Shown here in pieces: positions 1-8,655 of a DNA stretch of 64,000 nucleotides (position 1 is the stretch's first letter; each line of letters opens with the position of its first letter). The notes beneath the pieces are model-generated. The model ran no database searches and had not been told where the DNA came from. It saw only the letters and a list, made by a program, of their open reading frames with translations. The DNA is taken from the NCBI GenBank assembly GCA_903844385.1, contig CAIMTJ010000033.1, forward strand, positions 1 through 64,000, written 5' to 3'. Position numbers and translations under genes: made by a program. The DNA comes from an uncultured Burkholderiales bacterium (GTDB taxonomy: Bacteria > Pseudomonadota > Gammaproteobacteria > Burkholderiales > Burkholderiaceae_C).

Positions 1-40
1 GTCCCGAACGTGGCGCACTACCAGGCTGTGCTACACCCCG
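1..40 (-). tRNA. tRNA-Pro(CGG), 5' part only (cut by the window edge)
   Basis: Read on the minus strand from position 40 leftwards, the sequence has a 7-nt acceptor 5' strand (CGGGGTG), TA at positions 8-9, a D-arm with stem GCAC/GTGC, and an anticodon stem CCACG leading into the loop TTCGGGA. The anticodon is CGG, which reads a proline codon. Only about 40 nt are visible; the 3' part of the anticodon stem, the T arm and the acceptor 3' strand lie left of base 1. The CGGGGTG start is typical of proteobacterial tRNA-Pro. Confidence 0.88.
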
Positions 41-60
41 TAATTTGAAAATATTTTACT

Positions 61-96
61 CCAATTCAATTGGCTTGAGTAGGGTTGCGACAACCC
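61..96. repeat. Two adjacent short palindromes upstream of tRNA-Pro and the RNB gene
   Basis: Bases 61-73 form CCAATT-C-AATTGG and bases 82-96 form GGGTTG-CGA-CAACCC. Both are perfect inverted repeats, only 8 bp apart, in the gap between the 5' end of the minus-strand tRNA and the plus-strand ribonuclease gene. They could be operator sites or part of a divergent promoter. No T tract follows, so a terminator is less likely. Confidence 0.4.
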
Positions 97-214
97 GTCA
101 ATCTGCGTAATTCAACTTGAAATTGAGTGCGTCAAATAAGTCTCTTTGTCCCTCGCGGTTTTATAGCGATCAATCTTTCCAGTGTTACATTCAAACCATT
201 CAACTGAGGTTCCT

Positions 215-1690
215 ATGACACATGAAAAAATGAAGAATCGTTTTCACCTGGCAAAGATTGCTCAAGAGGCCTTGCTAAGCCGAGGTTTAAGAACCGAAAT
301 ATCAAAAGAGGCGATGAAACAAGTTGAGTCGATGCAAGAGCTTGAAATTGTAATTCACGACCATACTCGGGATCAGCGTCATCTTTTGTGGTGCAGCATC
401 GATAACGATGATTCTATGGATTTGGATCAGTTGACGGTGAGCATGCGTGATCACAATAATCGCCACCATATTTTAGTGGCCATCGCAGATGTGGATGCCT
501 ACGTCAAAAAGAACTCAGCGATTGATGAGCAAGCAAAGTCCAATACCACCACGGTCTACACCTCGGCACAGGTATTTTCTATGTTGCCAGAAAAATTGTC
601 GCATGGCTTGACATCCTTGAACCCCGGTGTTGATCGTTGGGCACTCGTTTGTGACATGGTATTTGACACTCAAGGGGCGCTTGAAGGTTTTGAGATTTAC
701 CTGTCATGTGTCAAAAACCATTGCAAGTTGGCTTACGACGCCGTGTCAGATTGGTTAGAGGGTCATCAAGTCTTACCACTGCCCGCTCAACATGTCCCAG
801 GAATGGAAGATCAATTGAGAGTTCAAGATGCTACGGCTCAAAAGCTCAGGCATTTAAGACATTTGCAGGGGTCGTTAGAGTTTGAAACATTCCAGCCGAT
901 TGCTCAATTTGAAGGCGGGACAATCATGGGGTTGACTTTGCAGCCTCACAACCGTGCTAGGCAATTGATAGAAGAGTTCATGATTGCTGCCAATGGTTGC
1001 ACTTCTCGATTTCTGGCAAGTCATCAAGGCGCTTCATTGCGAAGGGTGGTCAGGTCACCAGAAAAATGGATGCGCATCGTCGATTTGGCACATCATTACG
1101 GCTCAAGTTTGCCAAATGAGCCAGACGCCAAAGCGTTGGAGCTCTTTTTGTCAGAGCAGCGCAAAAAAGATCCACTTCGTTTTCCGGATTTATCCTTGGT
1201 GATTGTGAAATTGATGGGACGGGGAGAATATGTTGTTGAGCGGCACGATCAAAAAGCGATTGGTCATTTTGGACTGGCCGTCAAAGATTACACTCACTCG
1301 ACAGCCCCGAATCGTCGCTATCCTGATTTAATCACCCTCAGGCAAATCAAAGCAATTTTGAATTGTGAACCTTCTCCTTACTCATTATCTGAGCTCGAAG
1401 AGTTGGCACTACACTGTTCTAGTCAAGAAGACGCGGCACAAAAAGCTGAGCGACAAATGCGCAAGTGCGATGCAGCCATGCTTCTTTATTCCAGGGTTGG
1501 TCAATATTTTGATGGTTTGATCACAGGGGTGAATGATAAGGGTTCTTGGGTGAGAATATTCTCGCCGCCCGCAGAAGGCCGTCTCATTGGACCATTGCCT
1601 GCCTTAAAAGTGGGGCAGAAGGTTCGAGTCAAATTGATTTCAACCCATGTTGAAAAGGGCTTTATTGATTTTGTGGTGACTCACGGATGA
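215..1690 (+). CDS. RNB-domain ribonuclease (RNase II/R family, short form)
   Basis: This is a 3'-to-5' exoribonuclease of the RNase II/R family. The metal-binding motif DNDDSMDLDQ lies at about residues 63-72 and the RNB signature HSTAPNRRYPDL at about 360. A probable C-terminal S1-like RNA-binding part runs from about 410 to the end. At 491 aa it is shorter than RNase II (about 640) or RNase R (about 800), and no N-terminal cold-shock domains are visible. The ATG at 215 is chosen because GAGG lies 5 bases upstream; the reading frame also opens at a GTG at 182. Base composition is lower in G+C than in genes after 5 kb. It is monocistronic and next to tRNA-Pro. The family assignment is firm; the RNA substrates are unknown. 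Confidence 0.88.
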   Translation: MTHEKMKNRFHLAKIAQEALLSRGLRTEISKEAMKQVESMQELEIVIHDHTRDQRHLLWCSIDNDDSMDLDQLTVSMRDHNNRHHILVAIADVDAYVKKNSAIDEQAKSNTTTVYTSAQVFSMLPEKLSHGLTSLNPGVDRWALVCDMVFDTQGALEGFEIYLSCVKNHCKLAYDAVSDWLEGHQVLPLPAQHVPGMEDQLRVQDATAQKLRHLRHLQGSLEFETFQPIAQFEGGTIMGLTLQPHNRARQLIEEFMIAANGCTSRFLASHQGASLRRVVRSPEKWMRIVDLAHHYGSSLPNEPDAKALELFLSEQRKKDPLRFPDLSLVIVKLMGRGEYVVERHDQKAIGHFGLAVKDYTHSTAPNRRYPDLITLRQIKAILNCEPSPYSLSELEELALHCSSQEDAAQKAERQMRKCDAAMLLYSRVGQYFDGLITGVNDKGSWVRIFSPPAEGRLIGPLPALKVGQKVRVKLISTHVEKGFIDFVVTHG

Positions 1691-1750
1691 ACAACAAGAT
1701 CCACCTTTTTTAAAGTGAGTTAGACGGTTTTAGAGTTCTTTAAGGTGGGG

Positions 1751-1783
1751 TTGAACTTTCAAGTGGCCAAATTGCTGTATAGT
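1751..1783 (+). promoter_or_regulatory. Possible promoter of the methyltransferase gene
   Basis: A -10-like TATAGT (1778-1783) lies 32 bases before the ATG at 1816. Upstream is the small palindrome TTGAA-CT-TTCAA (1751-1762). TTGAAC at 1751 would be a good -35 box but is 21 bases from TATAGT, which is too far, so the assignment is weak. Confidence 0.25.
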
Positions 1784-1815
1784 GGTATTGATCGATTATT
1801 GAATGGGTTTTCACT

Positions 1816-2472
1816 ATGTCCATCGACTTCTCGGATAAAGGCCTGGCACTCATTGAGCTTTACAAGCAAATGGCTCAACAGGGGTATGAAACTCGGGAAG
1901 GTAACTATATTGAAAAAGCTTTTTCTGATTTCGAGCTTCAGCATTACAGGATCCAATTAAAAACAATCATCACGTTCTTTGAGACCAAGTCTCTTCTCGA
2001 CTATGGATCGGGTGGTTCGAATTGGGATTTAAAAGGTTTTCACGAAGATGGTCAAAGTGCAAAAGAGTATTTTAATTTAGAGACGGTTAAAAAATACGAT
2101 CCGGCCAGGGGTTTGGACGAACGAGTCAGGGTCGATGCAGTCATTTGTTTTGATGTTCTTGAACATATCCACATCCTTGACGTTTGTAAAGTAATTCGCG
2201 ACTTGTTCGACCATGCAGGCAAGTTGTTGGTGATCAATGTGGCTTGTTATTCAGCCGCAGCCCTTTTACCCAACGGTGAAAATGCCCATATCACCGTTCG
2301 CCAACCGCTTTGGTGGAAAGGATTGGTGGATTCAATCTCCATTGATTATCCTGATGTGTTTGTTTACCTCATGTGCTCAACTGGGTGGAGAAATACAAAC
2401 TCGTTTTCAATTTGGAGCTCACAGGAGTGGCGTGAGCACCCGGGCTTTGAGGTCAAAGATAGCTTTTATTGA
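1816..2472 (+). CDS. Class I SAM-dependent methyltransferase, substrate unknown
   Basis: A 218-aa protein with a glycine-rich SAM-binding motif I (LDYGSGGSNW, about residues 61-70) and the post-motif DVLEHI (about 113-118), as in class I methyltransferases acting on small molecules, lipids or sugars. The C-terminal third (WWKGLVDSI and following) does not identify a subfamily. The region is AT-rich compared with the rest of the window. It stands between a ribonuclease and a flagellin, all on the plus strand but with large gaps, so no operon is evident. Modification of flagellin or a surface glycan is one possible role by proximity only. Expect the methyltransferase call to hold; the substrate is open. 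Confidence 0.75.
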   Translation: MSIDFSDKGLALIELYKQMAQQGYETREGNYIEKAFSDFELQHYRIQLKTIITFFETKSLLDYGSGGSNWDLKGFHEDGQSAKEYFNLETVKKYDPARGLDERVRVDAVICFDVLEHIHILDVCKVIRDLFDHAGKLLVINVACYSAAALLPNGENAHITVRQPLWWKGLVDSISIDYPDVFVYLMCSTGWRNTNSFSIWSSQEWREHPGFEVKDSFY

Positions 2473-2495
2473 ACAAAAAATCAATTAAAGACCTG

Positions 2496-2624
2496 ATGAG
2501 TGCTTTTCAATTCAACGCCCTGGGTTTGAATTATTCAAACCGCAACAAGTCTGTCATCTCCAAACCAAAGGCCTTGGGTTTCAAAGACCTTCAATACCGC
2601 TTGAGTGGCCAATTGCCTGTGTAA
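2496..2624 (+). CDS. Possible 42-residue small protein (uncertain)
   Basis: An open frame starts with ATG at 2496 and ends in TAA at 2624. It begins MSAFQFNALGLNYSNR and ends SGQLPV. The frame is open back to 2463. The predicted product is basic and polar with no membrane segment. There is no convincing ribosome-binding site (only AAAG about 6-9 bases upstream). It sits 23 bases after the methyltransferase stop and also contains two near-perfect palindromes, so it may be a chance frame in a structured spacer. I recognise no family. Confidence 0.22.
   Translation: MSAFQFNALGLNYSNRNKSVISKPKALGFKDLQYRLSGQLPV
2523..2581. repeat. Palindrome pair downstream of the methyltransferase gene
   Basis: Bases 2523-2541 form GGTTTGAA-TTA-TTCAAACC, a perfect 8-bp stem. 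Bases 2562-2581 form a second near-palindrome (AAACCAAAGG then CCTTGGGTTT, one mismatch). Neither is followed by a T tract. They share the GGTTT/AAACC theme, suggesting a related or duplicated element. Confidence 0.4.
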
Positions 2625-2786
2625 TTTTGACCCAAACCAGTGGCTTGGGGTAATAAGAGTAAGCTTTTAGGTCTGGTTGCGCAATGCAAAGAGCAAACGG
2701 CCCAATCGAATTACGACGTTACAGTGTGTTTCATCTGTTACGTTGGTTTGATTACATATTAATAGTCATAATCGCTTCGTGAGTGC

Positions 2787-2813
2787 TCAAGTTTGCGTGA
2801 ATTGATCCGACGC
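2787..2813 (+). promoter_or_regulatory. Partial match to a sigma-28 (FliA) promoter
   Basis: TCAAGTTT (2787-2794), an 11-base spacer, then TCCGACGC (2806-2813). The -35 half matches the FliA consensus TAAAGTTT in 7 of 8 positions; the -10 half shares only the CCGA core of GCCGATAA. It lies about 125 bases before the flagellin start. Because it overlaps a terminator-like hairpin, the match may be accidental. Confidence 0.25.
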
Positions 2814-2823
2814 AATTTTTTTT
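2793..2823 (+). terminator. Terminator-like hairpin with T8, upstream of flagellin
   Basis: Stem TTGCGT (2793-2798) pairs with ACGCAA (2810-2815) around an 11-base loop, followed directly by eight T (2816-2823). It could end transcription from the methyltransferase region. Confidence 0.45.
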
Positions 2824-2890
2824 GAGCATGAATTATTGAATGGCTTGAAGCAGGCTTAATCTGTTTATCGTCAGATATCTTCTGAACTTT

Positions 2891-2912
2891 AGCCACTTGA
2901 TGGCTTTTTTTT
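2891..2912 (+). terminator. Second terminator-like hairpin, 25 bases before the flagellin start
   Basis: AGCCA (2891-2895), loop CTTGA, TGGCT (2901-2905), then a run of T to 2912. The stem is only 5 bp, so it is weak, but the T run is good. If the flagellin transcript starts upstream, this would be a leader attenuator. Confidence 0.4.
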
Positions 2913-2936
2913 GAGTCCCCACCAGAGGAGTTGAGA

Positions 2937-5042
2937 TTGATCAGCATTTACACCAATACGAATGCAGTGATTGCAAAAAATGCTATGGATACATCGAGCA
3001 AGGCCGTTTCGACAGCAATGCAGCGCCTATCAACGGGCAAACAAATCAACAGCGCTGGTGATGATGCCGCTGGAGTTGCAATTTATAACAGTATGAATGC
3101 TCAAATCATGAGCTATGCAACAGCCTTGAACAATGTTCATCAGGTCGTGGGCATGAACAACCAACTTGGCAGCGATCTTCAAAATATCAATAACATCTTG
3201 ATGGGAATGAAGAATTTGGCGCTGTCATCGGCGTCGGCAACCACTTCGTCAATGGGGCGCATGAACAATCAAACCCTCTACACGCAATATCGAACACAAA
3301 TTGATTCGATTGCGAATGCCTCCAATTTCAACAGCAATAATTTACTCAATGGCTCGATGGGGACTGCTAACTTTCAAGTCGGCATCAATCCAGGCAACAC
3401 TTTCTCCGAATCGTTTCCCAACGCCTTGTCGACGCACCTGGGGGTGATTGCACCGATTGGATTGAGCTCATCAGGCTCATCGGTCAACCCTTTGGTCTCG
3501 GGTGACTTGGTGATCAATGGCTATTCGGTACCCAGTTCACAAGCTTCGAGCGACACCTTGTCCTTTGCCTCGAATGCGGGTTCCGCCATTGCCAAGGCCA
3601 CGGCCATCAACTCCATCAGCTCCATGAGCGGTGTTTCCGCATCAGTCGGCCCCAATGTGGTCTCAGGCAGTGCCGTTAGTGTCGCTGGTCCTGTTGCAGG
3701 GACCGTGACCATCAACGGAGTGGCCATCGCATTTTCACAAACAGTTTTCAGCACTTTGTCGCTCAACCGCACTTCATTTGTGCATGCCATCAATGCTAGT
3801 CAAGGTCAAACGGGCGTGAGTGCCATTGATTCTGGCGATTCCACCCATGGCATTTATTTGCAGTCCACGGACGGAAGAAATATCACCGTTTCCTATGATT
3901 CAAACCTGAGTCCGGCCAATACAGGCTTGGCGGCGGAAGGTACGTATTCTGCAAGTTTGACTCTTAGAAGCACCAATGCAAACCCCATCGTTTTAAGTAG
4001 CCAAGCCGCTGGGAATATGTCCAATGTTGGGCTTAATTCAGGGACCTATTCATCAAGCGCTGCGATGTACACCACCACCAAACGATCCGGCTCAGTTGCA
4101 GCGCCCATTACTTTGACTGGAAACGATCTCATCATCAATGGTTTTAATGTGAATGCACCCTTGACGAGCGCGGACACTTCAACCCAAGTCACGACCACTT
4201 CAGCGACCAAAGCATCAAGTGCCATTTCCATGGCTGCCGCCATCAATGCCATTTCCAGCAAAACAAATGTCACGGCTGTGGCCAACCCCAATCTCTTGGT
4301 GGGTACAGGTTTTCAAGCCGGTAATGTTGACTCGATCTATCTCAATGGGGTGACCATTGGGGCCAATTTATCCAATACGTCGAGCGCGAGCAATGTGGTG
4401 ACACTTTTGAACGAAAAGACCGGTAGGACTGGTGTGACTGCTTCGAGCAACGGAAGTGGTGTTTCTTTGGTTGCCAATGACGGCAGAACCATCTCCATCG
4501 GGGCGAGCTATCAAGGTGCTGCAGTTGACGGTGCAGCGCTTGGCATGTCTAATTTGCTGGGCTCTACAGCCCCTTTGTCCTCGGCTGATACGAGTATGTC
4601 CTTTATCTCGACCCTCACTCTGAGTTCACCCAGTGCTTTCGCGGTCAGCTCGGGTAGCGCAGGTAACGGAAATTTCACCGCCATGGGTTTTAAAAATGGG
4701 AACTTGGGTGCATCCACTGACATCGTCAATTTGGCTAAACAAGATCTATCTACTCAAGCGGGTGCGAAAAATGCGCTCAATGTGATCAATTCTGCGATCA
4801 CTTGGGTCTCCAACCAACAAACAGCCGTTGGTGGGGTGCTCAGCGCCATGGATTATCAAACCAGTTACTTGAGCAACACGCGTGATAATTTGACAGCCTC
4901 ACTCAGTAATTTGGTCAGCACCGATTACGCTCAAACAACGACACAATTGGCCAAGTCACAAATTATTCAACAAGCATCGACTGCCATGCTCGCTCAAGCC
5001 AATATCAGCAGTCAACTTGTCTTGAGTTTATTAAAGCACTAG
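2937..5042 (+). CDS. Flagellin, large, with duplicated central domain
   Basis: Flagellin is the filament subunit secreted by the flagellar export system. The conserved N-terminal coiled-coil region (ISIYTNTNAV, then RLSTGKQINSAGDDAAGVAI at about residues 31-50) and C-terminal region (QIIQQASTAMLAQANISSQL) are both present. TTG at 2937 is preferred: GGAG ends 6 bases upstream and the product begins MISIYTNTN, like MISINTN-type flagellins; TTG at 2931 touches the ribosome site. At 701 aa it is longer than most (300-500). The extra length is a variable region holding two related copies of about 130 residues (about 190-330 and 397-535), each starting D-L-x-I-N-G and ending near D-G-R-x-I. No other flagellar gene is in the window. 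Confidence 0.9.
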   Translation: MISIYTNTNAVIAKNAMDTSSKAVSTAMQRLSTGKQINSAGDDAAGVAIYNSMNAQIMSYATALNNVHQVVGMNNQLGSDLQNINNILMGMKNLALSSASATTSSMGRMNNQTLYTQYRTQIDSIANASNFNSNNLLNGSMGTANFQVGINPGNTFSESFPNALSTHLGVIAPIGLSSSGSSVNPLVSGDLVINGYSVPSSQASSDTLSFASNAGSAIAKATAINSISSMSGVSASVGPNVVSGSAVSVAGPVAGTVTINGVAIAFSQTVFSTLSLNRTSFVHAINASQGQTGVSAIDSGDSTHGIYLQSTDGRNITVSYDSNLSPANTGLAAEGTYSASLTLRSTNANPIVLSSQAAGNMSNVGLNSGTYSSSAAMYTTTKRSGSVAAPITLTGNDLIINGFNVNAPLTSADTSTQVTTTSATKASSAISMAAAINAISSKTNVTAVANPNLLVGTGFQAGNVDSIYLNGVTIGANLSNTSSASNVVTLLNEKTGRTGVTASSNGSGVSLVANDGRTISIGASYQGAAVDGAALGMSNLLGSTAPLSSADTSMSFISTLTLSSPSAFAVSSGSAGNGNFTAMGFKNGNLGASTDIVNLAKQDLSTQAGAKNALNVINSAITWVSNQQTAVGGVLSAMDYQTSYLSNTRDNLTASLSNLVSTDYAQTTTQLAKSQIIQQASTAMLAQANISSQLVLSLLKH

Positions 5043-5082
5043 ACAGTGTTCGCGCTAGCCAAGCCGCATCAACACAGCGGGT

Positions 5083-6063
5083 TTAACTGGTTCGAATGAG
5101 CAGCTGTGAAGCGAGTTCACGCAAGGCCGATTTATAAACCGAATCGGGCAACGGGTTCAATGCAGCGATGGCTAAAAGTGCTTGGTCATGGGCCACTGCA
5201 CGAGTGGCCTGCATGGCACCGGTGCGCTGAATGACTTCAAGGATGGGTTCGAGTTCAACTTCAGCATCTAGTTCGATGGCGTTTTTAATCAGTTGATGCT
5301 CGCGTGCATCAGCCCTTTGCATTGCAAAAATTAGAGGCAATGTGGTTTTGCCTTCGCGCAAGTCATCTCCCAGGTTTTTACCCAAAAGTACGCTTTCGCC
5401 CTCATAGTCAAGTGCATCGTCAATCACTTGAAAGGCCGTTCCCAATGCGACCCCAAAGTCGGCGCAGGACTGCTGCATCGACGGTGAACAAGACGCCAAA
5501 ATGGCTGGCAGTCTGGCACTCGCTTCAAAAAGCTTGGCAGTTTTGGAGCGAATGACTTGTAAATAGTCTTCTTGACTCAAACTGGCATCATGCAAGTTCA
5601 TGAGTTGCTGCACCTCGCCTTCAGCGATGATATTGGTGGCATTGGCCAATACTTCCATGACCTGCATATTGCCGCAGTCGACCATCATTTGAAAAGCCCT
5701 GGAGTACAAAAAATCACCCACCAAGACGCTGGCCGGGTTGCCAAAGGAGACGTTGGCGGTGGCGCGGCCTCGGCGCATGGTGGAATCATCGACCACGTCA
5801 TCGTGCAGCAAGGTCGCCGTGTGGATGAATTCAATGACCGCAGCGATTTCAAAGCGGTCCTCATGCTTGTAGGACAAAGCACCCGAAATCAAGAGCAACA
5901 GGGCAGGGCGAATTCGTTTGCCACCCGCTGAAATGATGTATTTGGCAACTTCGCCGACCAAGGGGACTGCAGAGCTTAAACGCTTAGAGATCACCGCGTC
6001 GACATGGTTCATGTCTTGAGCGATCAATGGCCCGTAGGCGTTGGAAGGGGTGTCGAGAGTCAA
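5083..6063 (-). CDS. ispB: Octaprenyl diphosphate synthase (trans-polyprenyl synthase)
   Basis: Condenses isopentenyl diphosphate onto farnesyl diphosphate to make the ubiquinone side chain. Both aspartate-rich metal motifs are present: DDVVDD at residues 88-93 followed by RRGR, and FQVIDDALDY at about 212-221. The GGKRIRP substrate motif is at 48-54. Length 326 aa is normal. The start is a TTG at 6063 with AGAGG about 8 bases upstream; an internal ATG at 6012 would remove the first 17 residues. It is divergent from rplU, a common betaproteobacterial arrangement, and converges with the flagellin gene. Confidence 0.93.
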   Translation of the reverse strand: MTLDTPSNAYGPLIAQDMNHVDAVISKRLSSAVPLVGEVAKYIISAGGKRIRPALLLLISGALSYKHEDRFEIAAVIEFIHTATLLHDDVVDDSTMRRGRATANVSFGNPASVLVGDFLYSRAFQMMVDCGNMQVMEVLANATNIIAEGEVQQLMNLHDASLSQEDYLQVIRSKTAKLFEASARLPAILASCSPSMQQSCADFGVALGTAFQVIDDALDYEGESVLLGKNLGDDLREGKTTLPLIFAMQRADAREHQLIKNAIELDAEVELEPILEVIQRTGAMQATRAVAHDQALLAIAALNPLPDSVYKSALRELASQLLIRTS

Positions 6064-6246
6064 GGGTTGTTACCTCTGGGGTCACGACATTATAAAGAAT
6101 GCCGTCCACCAAGCGTTTCACCCCCAGGTTGAAGGAATTTTTCAATGCATCTGTGAAGCCCCAACAATAATGAGTACTAAAGAAGTATTTTATGGATGGA
6201 TCTTGAACCGCCATGGCATTCTTCTGACTTCAAAGTCACAGTTAAC

Positions 6247-6275
6247 TAGACCCCAAAAGCCATCGATGCTACAAT
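6247..6275 (+). promoter_or_regulatory. Candidate promoter of rplU-rpmA
   Basis: TAGACC (6247-6252), a 17-base spacer, then TACAAT (6270-6275). TACAAT matches 5 of 6 of the sigma-70 -10 consensus and TAGACC 4 of 6 of the -35. The predicted transcript would start near 6282, just before the leader hairpin. Confidence 0.5.
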
Positions 6276-6283
6276 GGAGAGCT

Positions 6284-6303
6284 CTGTAAAAATCCTTTTA
6301 CAG
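6284..6303 (+). promoter_or_regulatory. Leader hairpin upstream of rplU
   Basis: CTGTAAAA (6284-6291) pairs perfectly with TTTTACAG (6296-6303) around ATCC, 36 bases before the rplU start. Placed at the very 5' end of the predicted transcript, it could be an autoregulatory ribosomal-protein leader or an mRNA-stabilising 5' stem. No such leader is known to me for this gene in this group. Confidence 0.4.
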
Positions 6304-6338
6304 GGTTCAAAGATTACTCAGTATTCCAAGAGGTCCTT

Positions 6339-6650
6339 ATGTACGCGGTCATAAAAACCGGCGGCAAACAATATCGTGTTGCTGCTGGCGAAAAAATTAA
6401 AGTAGAACAGATTGCTGCGGACGTTGGCCAAGAGATTGTGATTGACCAGGTGTTGGCTGTCGGTGACGGCGCCAATCTCAAGGTTGGCACGCCCTTGGTG
6501 TCCGGCGCAACAGTCACGGTCACGGTCGTGGCCCATGGTTTGCACGACAAAGTGCGCATTTTCAAAATGCGTCGCCGTAAACACTATCAAAAGCGCCAAG
6601 GCCATCGCCAGCAATTCACAGAATTGCACATTGCCTCGATCCACGCTTAA
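6339..6650 (+). CDS. rplU: 50S ribosomal protein L21
   Basis: 103-aa L21 beginning [14 protein letters not shown], with the family features KIKVEQI and the basic stretch [15 protein letters not shown] near the C-terminus, which contacts 23S rRNA. Length is standard. It is first in the rplU-rpmA pair, 21 bases before rpmA. The start has an AGGTCC ribosome-site remnant close upstream. Confidence 0.98.
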   Translation: MYAVIKTGGKQYRVAAGEKIKVEQIAADVGQEIVIDQVLAVGDGANLKVGTPLVSGATVTVTVVAHGLHDKVRIFKMRRRKHYQKRQGHRQQFTELHIASIHA

Positions 6651-6671
6651 GTCCAAGAAGGAGCATTAGAA

Positions 6672-6929
6672 ATGGCACAGAAAAAAGGCGGCGGCTCGAC
6701 GCGAAATGGACGTGACTCCAAGCCAAAGATGCTAGGGGTCAAAAAGTTCGGTGGTGAAAACATCACTGCTGGTGCAATCATTGTTCGTCAGCGTGGAACC
6801 AAGTTTCACCCCGGCGTGAATGTGGGCATCGGCAAAGACCACACCCTGTTTGCTTTGGTGGACGGGCATGTGAGCTTTAGCACCCGTGGTGCTTTGAACA
6901 AACACATGGTGGACATCACCCCAGTTTGA
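6672..6929 (+). CDS. rpmA: 50S ribosomal protein L27
   Basis: 85-aa L27 beginning [19 protein letters not shown], whose flexible N-terminal tail reaches the peptidyl transferase centre. The conserved [10 protein letters not shown] and GKDHTLFAL segments are present. No Firmicutes-type cleaved N-terminal extension is seen. AAGAAGGAG lies 8 bases before the ATG. It is followed by a good terminator and then obgE. Confidence 0.98.
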   Translation: MAQKKGGGSTRNGRDSKPKMLGVKKFGGENITAGAIIVRQRGTKFHPGVNVGIGKDHTLFALVDGHVSFSTRGALNKHMVDITPV

Positions 6930-6965
6930 AATAAACTTGGGGCGAAGGCCGCATTGGTTGTGATT

Positions 6966-6986
6966 TAGCCCCGCTGGTCGGGGCTA
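6966..6986 (+). terminator. Terminator after rplU-rpmA
   Basis: TAGCCCCG (6966-6973), loop CTGGT, CGGGGCTA (6979-6986): a perfect 8-bp stem followed by the T-rich ATTTATT. It would separate rpmA from obgE, which starts 135 bases on. Confidence 0.7.
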
Positions 6987-7109
6987 ATTTATTGGGTCAA
7001 TTTTTTTCTTCATGCGTGAATCAGCCTTGTGAGGATCTCCGCGATGAAGGTGATGGGAGGAGCTTTCCTCGACCCAGCCTATCCGAGAAGGCTTTGTGCC
7101 AAGAGTTGA

Positions 7110-8555
<1,446 letters not shown>

Positions 8556-8655
8556 CCCAGCGGCTTATTGAACTGCCACTCATTTGTGCTTTTGTTTTTC
8601 ATCCCTTGATCTTATGCATTCCCTAAACTCAGTCAATTTATTGGGACCCGATGAG

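Larger units (their letters stand above)
2625..2936. other. Leader region upstream of flagellin, no further gene seen
   Basis: About 312 bases without a credible gene. It holds two terminator-like hairpins with T tracts (2793-2823 and 2891-2912) and a partial FliA-type promoter match that overlaps the first. The rest is AT-rich spacer. Confidence 0.5.

Noticed and set aside
41-214. Mobile-element attachment site at the tRNA gene
   Set aside because: Integrases usually use the 3' end of tRNA genes, which here lies left of the window; no integrase or repeated tRNA fragment is seen.
2661-2720. Sigma-54 promoter upstream of flagellin
   Set aside because: TGGTTGCGCAATGCA resembles the consensus only if the spacing between the GG and GC elements is shifted by one, which sigma-54 does not tolerate.
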